This document shows, one piece after another, positions 36,717 to 44,761 of a stretch of DNA of 64,000 bases. The notes beneath the pieces were generated by a model. It ran no database searches. It was not told the DNA's origin and saw only the letters and a list, made by a program, of their open reading frames with translations. Numbering within the stretch: the stretch's first letter is position 1; every line of letters begins with the position of its first letter. Source of the stretch: Acidimicrobiaceae bacterium (lineage in GTDB: Bacteria; Actinomycetota; Acidimicrobiia; Acidimicrobiales; Ilumatobacteraceae); assembly GCA_016722025.1 (NCBI GenBank), contig JADKGZ010000017.1, positions 19,167-83,166 on the forward strand, read 5' to 3'. A program made the translations under genes and the position numbers.

Positions 36717-37742
36717 TCAGCCGATCAGCGTCAGCGCCTGCTCCAGCAGGCTGACGGTGTGAGCGTGAAACTGGTCGCCTGTCTCCTTCGGCGCCAACCC
36801 TGCACACGCACGTGCGTGAGTGCCTTCGAGGATCAGCCCCAGCCGATAACAGGCGAGCACCCGATACCACAGCAGATCGTCGAGCGGTCGTGGTACCTGC
36901 GCGGCGTAGCGCTCGATCACGTCGTCGCGCGACGGCAACCCCGGCGCCGCCACACTCACGCCGATGCCGTCGTTGGCCGGCCACGTCGCCAGCAGGTGGC
37001 CGAGGTCGAGCAACGGGTCACCGATCGTGGCCAGCTCCCAGTCCACCATCGCCGCCACTGCCGGCCGATCGCGACGGATGAGCACGTTGCCGAAGTGGAA
37101 GTCGCCGTGCATCACGCCCGGCCGCACGTCGACGGGCAGGTGCGCGGCCAGCCACTCGCCCACCACCCCAACACCGGGGATGTTCGGCCCGGTGTAGCCG
37201 GCCAGCTCGTGATAGCTGTCGAGCTGCGCGCGCCAGCGGCCGACCTGGCGCGCTGCCCAGCCGTCGAACCTGCCGAGATCGCCCAACCCCACCGCGACGT
37301 GGTCGACTGCGGCCAACGCGACGATGGCATCGGCCATCGACAAGCCCATCGCGTGCTGCCAACCGGTGTCGTGTTCGAACGGCGCCGGCAGGCCGAGGGT
37401 GGGGTTGAAGCCGTCGACAGGCTCCATCAGGTAGAACGCCGCTCCCATCACCTCGGGGTCGGGCTCGGCAGCGATGAGGCCGGGATGCGGCACATCGCTG
37501 CCGGCCAACGCCGCCAGCACACGTGCTTCGCGTCGCATCGTCTCATCGCTGTTGGCCCGCTTGTGCACCGGCGGCCGGCGCAGCACGAAGGTGCGGCCTG
37601 CCCGCGTGAACCGCAGCAACACGTTCTGCGTGCCGCCTGTGATGAGCGAGGCCTCCGCCAGCGGGCCCACACCGAGGCCGCGAGCGTCCATCCAGCGGGC
37701 GAGCGTGTCCAGATCGACACCAGGAACGTGGACGGCGCTCAT
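36717..37742 (-). CDS. APH-fold phosphotransferase, ACAD-associated (LvaA-like)
   Basis: A 341-residue kinase of the APH/ACAD10 type. Visible elements: glycine loop ITGGTQNVLLRF, RTFVLRRPP in the nucleotide-binding region, Brenner motif VMHGDFHFGNVLI and metal-binding VDWELATIGDPLLDLG. Bacterial LvaA and the kinase domain of ACAD11 phosphorylate the 4-hydroxyl of 4-hydroxyacyl-CoAs so that the partner dehydrogenase can move it to position 3. The ATG at 37742 is chosen because the upstream in-frame extension is not conserved-looking. It converges on the SDR gene with an 11-base gap. Confidence 0.82.
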   Translation of the reverse strand: MSAVHVPGVDLDTLARWMDARGLGVGPLAEASLITGGTQNVLLRFTRAGRTFVLRRPPVHKRANSDETMRREARVLAALAGSDVPHPGLIAAEPDPEVMGAAFYLMEPVDGFNPTLGLPAPFEHDTGWQHAMGLSMADAIVALAAVDHVAVGLGDLGRFDGWAARQVGRWRAQLDSYHELAGYTGPNIPGVGVVGEWLAAHLPVDVRPGVMHGDFHFGNVLIRRDRPAVAAMVDWELATIGDPLLDLGHLLATWPANDGIGVSVAAPGLPSRDDVIERYAAQVPRPLDDLLWYRVLACYRLGLILEGTHARACAGLAPKETGDQFHAHTVSLLEQALTLIG

Positions 37743-37845
37743 GTCCGAGAGTATGGACGCGCGCAACCGGCGGCCACGGGCCGGACGATCAGCCGGCCAA
37801 TGGGCAGCCAACTGAACTCACCGGCGTGTGCCGCACCGAACGCGC

Positions 37846-38562
37846 TCAGACGAGATGGAGTCGTGAGGATCGCGACCCCGACTGGGCCATCGGCGACCAG
37901 CGATCGACCAGATCGTCGCACCAACCGTCGTACTCGTGGTGCGACAGCAAGGATGGCGCCGCGCTGATGACCCGCCATCCGCCGGCGACCAACCGGAAGA
38001 ACAGAGCCAGAGAGTCACCCTCGTTGCGCATCAGGTCGGTGAGCGCCGGCACCACCAACGTGCGGGTCGGCAGCCCCTGCAATCGGTGGGCCACCCCGTC
38101 GAGCGAGTCGAACGCCTCGACCACGACGAACACACCGGTCCAACGCAACCCGACTTCCGCCATCGCCTTCACGCCGTGCCGCACCACGTCACTCATCGGC
38201 CCGACCTTGGCTGTGTGCCGCTGGCCGCGGTACCAGCTGTCGCGCTCACGGCTCTCGAACAACGGGGCGACGATGGCCGCATCGCTGTCGACGAGGCCCG
38301 GGTGGTCGACGCCTTCTGGTTGCTCTGCGCCGCACGAGCAGGTGAGATGGCGAAAGGCTCGGCGAGCGTCGTTGCGCTCACTGCGCTTGCAATAGCTCAT
38401 CGGCTGCTGGCACCACCAGCAGTCGAAGCCGGCGGGAAGCGGCGTGATCAACTTGCTCACCTGAGCGGCGGTGAGCCCGAACTGGGTGCACAACGAGGTG
38501 ACCGTCTGGTTCGTGTTCCAATAGAGCTCATCGAGCAGGGCGTGTTGTTCGGGCGCGAGCAT
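37846..38562 (-). CDS. Hypothetical protein with HTH-like start and Cys cluster
   Basis: Not recognised. The 238 residues begin MLAPEQHALLDELYWNTNQT with a helix-turn-helix-like stretch, TVTSLCTQFGLTAAQVSKLI, followed by a probable zinc ribbon: CWWC, then C after the MSY segment, and CSC before GAEQ. The remaining 160 residues are mixed alpha/beta (AEVGLRWTGVFVVVEAFDSL). This could be a DNA-binding protein related to some restriction or helper families, but I cannot name it. It stands apart, between a kinase gene and an SDR gene on the same strand. Confidence 0.6.
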   Translation of the reverse strand: MLAPEQHALLDELYWNTNQTVTSLCTQFGLTAAQVSKLITPLPAGFDCWWCQQPMSYCKRSERNDARRAFRHLTCSCGAEQPEGVDHPGLVDSDAAIVAPLFESRERDSWYRGQRHTAKVGPMSDVVRHGVKAMAEVGLRWTGVFVVVEAFDSLDGVAHRLQGLPTRTLVVPALTDLMRNEGDSLALFFRLVAGGWRVISAAPSLLSHHEYDGWCDDLVDRWSPMAQSGSRSSRLHLV

Positions 38563-38680
38563 GGCGCGACCTCCGGGACCGTAGGAGTGATCACCTGGGA
38601 GGCGGGGTGGTCGCGCTCCGAACCGTCTCGAACCATACCGACGACGGTGAGCGACGCAACATGCATCTCGCACATGCCCC

Positions 38681-39427
38681 TCAGCCAGTGCTGCGTACGC
38701 CTGCTCCGCCGTCGATCACGTAGGTCTCGCCGGTGATCCACGACGCTGCGTCGGAAGCGAGGAAGACCGCCAGATTGGCGATGTCCTGCGGGTCGCCGAG
38801 GCGCTGCAGCGGCAGCTGCGCGGCGAGCCGGTCGCCGAAGTTCTCCACCAGGTACGCGGCGAAGTCGGTCTGCACCAGCCCCGGAGCGATGCCGACCACG
38901 CGAGTCGGGCCAAGCTCGCCGGCGAGCTGGCGAGTGAGATGGATGAGCGCCGCCTTGGTGAGGTTGTAGACACCCAACCCGCCTTCGGCCCGCAGGCCGC
39001 CCACGGACGCGATGTTGATGATGACGCCCGGCCGCTGCTTGAGCGCCTGCTCCCATGCGGCCTGGCACCAGAACAGCGGGCCACGCAGGTTGACGCCGAA
39101 GGTCTTGTCGAAGCGAGCTTCGTCGACCCCCAGTGTGGGGCCGTAGTAGGGGTTGGTCGCCGCGTTGTTGACGATGATGTCGAGCCCACCGAAGCGTTCG
39201 ATGGTGGCACGCACGCATGCGTCGGCCGAGGCGACGTCGCCCGCGTTCGCTGCGAACACGGCGGTCTCCCCCACCATCTCCGCCGCCGCCGCCCGCAGCG
39301 CGTCGAGCTTGCGCGAGGTGAGCATCACCTTCGCACCCGATGCCGACATCGTTGACGCGATGGCCTTGCCGATACCCCTCGACGCGCCTGTGACCAGCGC
39401 GACCTTGCCCTCCAACGAGATCTCCAT
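38681..39427 (-). CDS. SDR-family oxidoreductase (FabG-like)
   Basis: A 248-residue classical SDR beginning MEISLEGKVALVTGASRGIG, with the NAG segment varied to NNAAT, Ser in IASVGGL, Tyr-x-x-x-Lys in YNLTKAAL and C-terminal DGGAG. It is FabG-like in length and motifs but not in an acyl-carrier operon, so it likely acts on another hydroxy or keto compound. A start at 39448 is also possible. It may act with the preceding ACAD/SDR/APH set, but the hypothetical gene between weakens that idea. Confidence 0.88.
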   Translation of the reverse strand: MEISLEGKVALVTGASRGIGKAIASTMSASGAKVMLTSRKLDALRAAAAEMVGETAVFAANAGDVASADACVRATIERFGGLDIIVNNAATNPYYGPTLGVDEARFDKTFGVNLRGPLFWCQAAWEQALKQRPGVIINIASVGGLRAEGGLGVYNLTKAALIHLTRQLAGELGPTRVVGIAPGLVQTDFAAYLVENFGDRLAAQLPLQRLGDPQDIANLAVFLASDAASWITGETYVIDGGAGVRSTG

Positions 39428-39602
39428 GAACGCGGACGTTAGCGCCATGCGTCACCATCAGGCCGTTCGAGCTGCCGGCCCGATAGCCTGCAACGAGCTG
39501 CGGCACGGTTGTCGCAGAGGTCGAGTGCAGCGGTTGTTGGCCAAGCCCAACGCGGTGTGAGTGCATCCACGGCCACCCCTACACAGAGAGTCCTCACTTT
39601 TC

Positions 39603-41099
39603 ATGTCTTCCCCTCAGCCCACGCGTTCATTCGCGTCCCTGGGCGTTCCGACGCCGATCATCGCTGCGCTTGCAGCCGACGGCGTCACCTCACCGTTCCC
39701 CATCCAGGCGGTCACCCTCAACGACTCGCTCGCCGGTAAAGACCTCCTCGGTCGCGGCAAGACGGGCAGCGGCAAGACCATCGCCTTCGCCATCCCGCTC
39801 GTGGCGGCCCTCGCCAAGAGCGGCGAGAAGGCTCGCCCGGGTTCGCCCCGCGGCCTCGTGCTGGTACCCACTCGCGAACTGGCCAACCAGGTCGCCGCCA
39901 CCATCGCCCCGCTCGCCAAGGCCATGAACCTGCGCCACACCGTGGTGTACGGCGGCGTCGGCTTCGGCAACCAGACCGCCGCACTGCGGCAAGGTGTCGA
40001 CATCGTCGTCGCCTGCCCGGGGCGGCTGGAAGACCTGATGCAGCAGGGGCATTGTCGCCTCGACCGCATCGAGGTCACCGTGCTCGACGAAGCCGACCAC
40101 ATGGCCGACATGGGCTTCCTGCCCGGCGTCAAGCGCATCATGGATCGCACGCCCAAGACCGGGCAGCGCATGCTGTTCAGCGCCACGCTCGACAACGACG
40201 TGAAGGTGCTGATCGACCGCTACCTGGTGAACCCCGTCAACCACGCGCTCGACCCTGCCGACTCGCCCGTCGAGGAGATGACCCACCACTTGGTCGAGAC
40301 CGCATTGGCCGACAAGCTGGGCGTGGTCACGCGCTTGGCCGCCGGCGCCGACCGTGCGCTGTTGTTCACCCGCACGAAGCACGGCGCCAAGAAGCTGGTC
40401 AAGCAGCTCGGCCAATCGGGCATTCCCGCGGTCGAGCTGCACGGCAACCTCTCGCAGAACGCCCGCGAGCGCAACCTGGCCGACTTCTCCTCGGGCCAGG
40501 TGAAGGTGCTCGTGGCCACCGACATCGCCGCTCGCGGTATTCACGTCGACGACGTGCGCCTGGTGGTGCACGTCGACCCGCCGGCCGAGCACAAGGCATT
40601 CCTCCACCGGTCGGGCCGCACCGCCCGCGCCGGCGCCGAGGGCCTCGTCGTCACCGTCGTCACCCCGGATCAGCGCAAGGACGTGCGCTCGATGACCCGC
40701 GCGGCGGGCATCAAGCCGATCGTCACCGAAGCGGTGCACTCCGCACACCCGATGCTGGAAGACCTCGCCGGCCCGGCGCAACCGGCGCGCCGCATCACGC
40801 ACGCGCAGACCCAGCCGATGGCCGAGCGTGGTGCACCCGGCGGCCGCCAGGGCCAGCGCGCCGGCGCTCACCGCCAGGGTCAAGGCCAGGGGCAGGGCCA
40901 AGGCCAGCGGTCCGGGCAGGGCGCCCGTGCCGGCCAGGGCCAGTCGCAACGCTCGGGTGCGTCTCGCTCGTCGGGCGCTGCAACCACCGACGCCGGCCGC
41001 CCGGCTCGCGTCACGCAGGATGGTCGCCCGGCCTCGCGCCCGTCGGCCAGCCCGCGCGGCCGCAGCCGCCGCTCCCCCGCCGGCCACACCGTCCGCTGA
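39603..41099 (+). CDS. DEAD-box RNA helicase with Gly/Gln-rich tail
   Basis: A 498-residue ATP-dependent RNA helicase. The Q-motif is in FASLGVPTPIIAAL and SPFPIQ, motif I is GRGKTGSGKT, Ia PTRELANQ, II DEADHMADMGF, III SAT, and V-VI DIAARGIHVDDV and HRSGRTARAG. The 100-residue C-terminal tail is built of GQ, RQG and SR segments, a disordered RNA-binding region seen in actinobacterial cold-shock-type helicases. It probably remodels RNA or ribosome precursors. The 5' gap is long (175 bases), leaving room for a leader, but I saw no clear fold. Confidence 0.93.
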   Translation: MSSPQPTRSFASLGVPTPIIAALAADGVTSPFPIQAVTLNDSLAGKDLLGRGKTGSGKTIAFAIPLVAALAKSGEKARPGSPRGLVLVPTRELANQVAATIAPLAKAMNLRHTVVYGGVGFGNQTAALRQGVDIVVACPGRLEDLMQQGHCRLDRIEVTVLDEADHMADMGFLPGVKRIMDRTPKTGQRMLFSATLDNDVKVLIDRYLVNPVNHALDPADSPVEEMTHHLVETALADKLGVVTRLAAGADRALLFTRTKHGAKKLVKQLGQSGIPAVELHGNLSQNARERNLADFSSGQVKVLVATDIAARGIHVDDVRLVVHVDPPAEHKAFLHRSGRTARAGAEGLVVTVVTPDQRKDVRSMTRAAGIKPIVTEAVHSAHPMLEDLAGPAQPARRITHAQTQPMAERGAPGGRQGQRAGAHRQGQGQGQGQGQRSGQGARAGQGQSQRSGASRSSGAATTDAGRPARVTQDGRPASRPSASPRGRSRRSPAGHTVR

Positions 41100-41279
41100 C
41101 CCTCCGCCCTCCCCTCCCCCAGCTTTTCCGTAAAGGCTGTCGGGCGGTGAGCAGGGGCTGTGATCCCGGACTCTTGACACGAACTCCTGAGGGGGGCTGC
41201 GCGGACCACGCCGGCCCTCTCAGTTCGTTCCCGACGACGAACCTGAATCCGGGCGCCGGCGGCTGCAAGGATCGCGAGC

Positions 41280-41870
41280 ATGCGCATTCGCCAACCTCGA
41301 ATCCTGCCCGTCACCGAAGCCGAGTGGACCGACGACTCACGACCGGTGCTCGCTGCCAACTCTGCACGCGGACCGCTGCTCAACGTCTTCGCGACCATCG
41401 CTCGCCACCCGAAGTTGCTGAAGCGATGGGTGGTCTTCGCCAACCACGTCCTCAATGGCAGCACCCTGCCACCGCGCGAGCGCGAGCTGGTGATCCTGCG
41501 CACAGGGTTCCTGTGCCGCTCGGGCTACGAGTGGGCGCAGCACGTCGCCATCGGCCGCACCGCAGGCCTGGCCGATGCCGAGGTCGAACGCTTGACATTG
41601 GGTTCATCGGCCCCTGGCTGGACCGACGAAGACCGGGTCTTGCTGCAGGCCACCGAGCAGTTGGTGCACGATCACTTCATCGACGACGCCACCTGGCGCG
41701 CACTCGCCGCGGTGTGGAACGAGCAACAGCTGATGGACCTCGTGTTCGCCGTCGGCCAATACACGCTCGTCTCGATGGCGCTGAACAGCTTCGGCGTGCA
41801 GTTGGAGGACACCACCGAACGCTTCCCGGCCGACGAGTTCGTCGACGGCCTGTTCCCACGCACGCGCTGA
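41280..41870 (+). CDS. Carboxymuconolactone decarboxylase/AhpD-fold protein
   Basis: A 196-residue all-helical protein of the AhpD/CMD family. The conserved block RELVILRTGFLCRSGYEWAQHV carries one Cys and His where AhpD has a CxxC pair, and the second half, DATWRALAAVWNEQQLMDLV, is also family-like. Most members with this pattern are decarboxylase-like or unknown rather than peroxiredoxin partners. The 180-base gap upstream contains a TTGACA (41174-41179) but no matching -10. It ends 82 bases before mraY. Confidence 0.8.
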   Translation: MRIRQPRILPVTEAEWTDDSRPVLAANSARGPLLNVFATIARHPKLLKRWVVFANHVLNGSTLPPRERELVILRTGFLCRSGYEWAQHVAIGRTAGLADAEVERLTLGSSAPGWTDEDRVLLQATEQLVHDHFIDDATWRALAAVWNEQQLMDLVFAVGQYTLVSMALNSFGVQLEDTTERFPADEFVDGLFPRTR

Positions 41871-41952
41871 CCGCGAGCAACGAGGCCCTTCGACCCTGGC
41901 AGACAGCACGTGGTCGGCCCACCGTGGCAGGCGTGCACCCTGATCGCACGAC

Positions 41953-43020
41953 GTGGCCCGCGCCATGATCGCACCGCTGCTGGCGGCAGGCATCGCGCTG
42001 CTGGTCTCACTCTTCGGTACCGCGCTCGTCACTCGGTACTTCGCCGCTCACGGCAGCACGCAGCCGATCCTGGTGAAGGACGATGCCAACATCTCGGTGC
42101 CGGCCCACTCGCACAAAGCCGGGACGCCGACGATGGGTGGTGTTGCCATCGTGGGCGCCGCTCTGGTCGGCTACCTGATCAGCCACATCCGTCGCGGCGT
42201 GGTGTTCTCCGACCAGACGCTGGTGGTGATCGGCGGGGTGCTGGCGATGGCGGCCATCGGCCTGGTCGACGACCTGATCAAGGTGCGTACCCGTCACAAC
42301 CGTGGGGTGCTGTGGAAGCACAAGGGCTGGCTGACGCTGGCGGTCGCCTTCGGGATCGCAACCGCATTGGTGCTCACCACCGACATCGATACCCGCCTCT
42401 CGCTGACTCGTGGCGACCTTCCCGGTTGGCAGCTGGGCAAGGTGGTGTGGGTGCTGTGGGCCGGTCTGCTCATCTTCTCCACCACCAACGCGGTCAACGT
42501 GACCGACGGGCTCGACGGGCTCGCCTGCGGATCGGCCCTGCTGGGATTCGTCGCGTTCACCGGCATCGCCTTCTGGGGCTTCCGCAACCCAGGTCTGTAC
42601 GGCACGATCGTCAACCCGTACGACCTCACCGTGTTCGCCGCTTCGTTCGCTGGTGCCTGCGCCGGCTTCCTGTGGTGGAACGCCGCTCCCGCCACCGTCT
42701 TCATGGGCGACGTCGGCGCGCTCGCGCTCGGCGCCGCGCTCGCACTGCTCGCACTCACCACCAACACGCAGTTGCTCCTGGTGCTCATCTGCGGGTTGAA
42801 CGTCATCGAGATCGGGTCGGTCGCCCTGCAGATGATCGTCTTTCGAGCGACAGGCCGCCGGCGCCGACTCTTCCGGCTGTCGCCCATCCATCACCACTTC
42901 GAGATGGTCGGCTGGGCGGAGACGAAGGTGATCGTGCGCTTCTGGCTGATCGCCGGCCTCTCGGTTGCCGGAGCGCTGGCGGTGTACATCTCCGACTTCA
43001 CCCACCACGCCACACCGTGA
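41953..43020 (+). CDS. mraY: Phospho-N-acetylmuramoyl-pentapeptide transferase
   Basis: A 355-residue MraY with ten membrane segments. It attaches phospho-MurNAc-pentapeptide to undecaprenyl phosphate, giving lipid I. Family marks: GTPTMGGVAIV, GLVDDLIKVRTRHNRG, the Asp-rich loop NAVNVTDGLDGLA, FMGDVGALALGAALAL and FRLSPIHHHFEM. The start is GTG. It is unusual because no mur, fts or other dcw genes are near. Either the dcw cluster is split in this genome, or this is a second copy. Confidence 0.92.
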   Translation: MARAMIAPLLAAGIALLVSLFGTALVTRYFAAHGSTQPILVKDDANISVPAHSHKAGTPTMGGVAIVGAALVGYLISHIRRGVVFSDQTLVVIGGVLAMAAIGLVDDLIKVRTRHNRGVLWKHKGWLTLAVAFGIATALVLTTDIDTRLSLTRGDLPGWQLGKVVWVLWAGLLIFSTTNAVNVTDGLDGLACGSALLGFVAFTGIAFWGFRNPGLYGTIVNPYDLTVFAASFAGACAGFLWWNAAPATVFMGDVGALALGAALALLALTTNTQLLLVLICGLNVIEIGSVALQMIVFRATGRRRRLFRLSPIHHHFEMVGWAETKVIVRFWLIAGLSVAGALAVYISDFTHHATP

Positions 43021-43133
43021 GGCACCCCGCGAACGCATCCCGGCGACGATGCGATCGCTGGTAGCGACAGCACCCTGTTCAGCCCCGCAAACGCCCATCG
43101 AGGCGCTGGTCGTCGAACTACCGTGCAGTCGCC

Positions 43134-44318
43134 ATGTCGTACCACTTCGCCACGCGTACCGCCGGTCTCCGCTCCTCGGCCATCCGCGATCTCCTGAAGG
43201 TCACCGAGATGAGCGACATGTTGTCGCTCGCCGGCGGCCTGCCCACACCGGACAGCTTTCCCCTCGCCGATCTGCGTCGTGAGGCAGACCGTCTGCTCAG
43301 CGAGTACGGCCCGCGCGTGGTGCAGTACAGCGCGACCGATGGCGTCGTCGAGCTGCGCCAGTGGATCGCGGATCAGTACACGAGCGAGTTCGCCAGACCG
43401 GTGGCCGTGGAGGGCGAGATCATCGTCACGCATGGCTCGCAGCAGGCGCTCGACCTGCTGGCCAAGGTGCTCATCGATCCGGGCGACGTGGTGGTGTCGG
43501 AGTCGCCTGCGTACCTGGGCGCGGTGCAGGCGCTCGAGCTGTTCCAACCACGCTTCGAGGTGATTCCCGGCGACGAGCATGGCATGCAGGTGGAGCTGTT
43601 GGCCGAGCGCCTGGCTGCCGGCTTGCGCCCGAGGATGGTGTACGTGGTGCCCAACTTCCACAACCCATCCGGCGCCACGATGTCGCTCGCCCGGCGACGA
43701 CATCTCGCCGACCTCGCCGACCAGCACGACTTGTTGATCGTGGAGGACGACCCGTACGGCGCCATTCGCTTCGCCGGCGAGCCGCTCCCGCCGATCGCCA
43801 GCTTCACCGACCGTGTCGTGTACCTCAGCACGTTCTCCAAGATCGTGGCCCCTGGGTTCCGGGTCGGTTGGATGATCGGGCCGCCGGAGGTGATGTCGTG
43901 GGTGGCGCGTGCCAAGCAGGCGGCCGACCTGCACACCTCGAGCTTCGCTCAGTTCCTGCTGGCCAACGTGGTCCAGCAGCCGGGCTGGCTCGACGCGCAG
44001 AAGGCGCGCATCGTACCCATGTACCGCGACCGGTGCGTGGCCCTTGCCGACGCGCTGGAGGCAGCACTCGGCGACCGCATCTCATTTCACCGGCCCGACG
44101 GCGGCATGTTCCTGTGGACCCGCTTCACCGACATCCCCGATACGACGGCGCTGCTGCAGCATGCCCTGCGCGAAGGTGTGGCCTTCGTGCCCGGCAACGC
44201 GTTCACCATCGATCAGGTGCCGGACAGCAAGGCTCGCTTCTCGTACTCCACGCTCTCGCCGGCGCAGCTCGGCGCGGCGGTGCAGCGCTTGGCGCGAGCG
44301 GTCGACGCCGCGTCCTGA
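43134..44318 (+). CDS. PLP-dependent aminotransferase (class I/II)
   Basis: A 394-residue fold-type I aminotransferase with the LysN/2-aminoadipate-type sequence: LAGGLPTPDSFPLADLR, YVVPNFHNPSGATMS, VEDDPYGAIRF, and the PLP Lys236 in STFSKIVAPGFRVGW. These enzymes accept aromatic or 2-aminoadipate-type substrates; the MocR regulators share the fold but have an HTH, absent here. It follows mraY by 113 bases and overlaps no other gene. The substrate is unclear. Confidence 0.9.
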   Translation: MSYHFATRTAGLRSSAIRDLLKVTEMSDMLSLAGGLPTPDSFPLADLRREADRLLSEYGPRVVQYSATDGVVELRQWIADQYTSEFARPVAVEGEIIVTHGSQQALDLLAKVLIDPGDVVVSESPAYLGAVQALELFQPRFEVIPGDEHGMQVELLAERLAAGLRPRMVYVVPNFHNPSGATMSLARRRHLADLADQHDLLIVEDDPYGAIRFAGEPLPPIASFTDRVVYLSTFSKIVAPGFRVGWMIGPPEVMSWVARAKQAADLHTSSFAQFLLANVVQQPGWLDAQKARIVPMYRDRCVALADALEAALGDRISFHRPDGGMFLWTRFTDIPDTTALLQHALREGVAFVPGNAFTIDQVPDSKARFSYSTLSPAQLGAAVQRLARAVDAAS

Positions 44319-44319
44319 T

Positions 44320-44616
44320 TCACGCGGTGGAGTACTGCACCGCCGCCCGCGATGCCACCCGGCCGGCGATGAAGCCGGCGATGAACGCCTGATGCGCCGG
44401 ATGATCGCGATACACGAGGTAATCGTCGACGGTGTCGAACTCGCCCACCAGCACGTAGTCGAAGTTGCCCGGGTTGAGCCCTGCATCGGGGCCATGGAGG
44501 TACGCCTTGATCTCCGGGATCACCGCGACGAGGCCATCGAGCTGCGCCGCGACCGCAGCCACATGGGCCGCATCGACGGTGTCGTTCCAGCTGAACATCA
44601 CGACGTGACGAAACAT
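44320..44616 (-). CDS. Dabb-family stress-responsive alpha/beta barrel protein
   Basis: A 98-residue Dabb (stress-responsive dimeric alpha/beta-barrel) protein: FRHVVMFSWNDTVDAAHVAAV at the start, GNFDYVLVGEFDTVDDYLVYRDHPAHQAF in the centre. Such proteins act as dimers in small-molecule cyclisation or are uncharacterised. The start ATG is preceded by GGAG in GAAGGAGACGACC. It is convergent with the aminotransferase gene, with a one-base gap. Confidence 0.85.
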   Translation of the reverse strand: MFRHVVMFSWNDTVDAAHVAAVAAQLDGLVAVIPEIKAYLHGPDAGLNPGNFDYVLVGEFDTVDDYLVYRDHPAHQAFIAGFIAGRVASRAAVQYSTA

Positions 44617-44761
44617 GGTCGTCTCCTTCCTCATTGGTCCACGAGCGGACTGCGCACCATTGTGGGCATCCGCGAGCTCGATCCCATCGGCTCGGTCTCG
44701 GCAATCGTCAAGAACGTCTAAAGTTCGCTCACGTGGAGTGGCGTCGTGAGGAGCCGTCCAG

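Noticed and set aside
41174..41179. TTGACA box as a promoter for the AhpD-like gene
   Set aside because: No -10-like hexamer lies 16-18 bases downstream, so it is not a convincing promoter.
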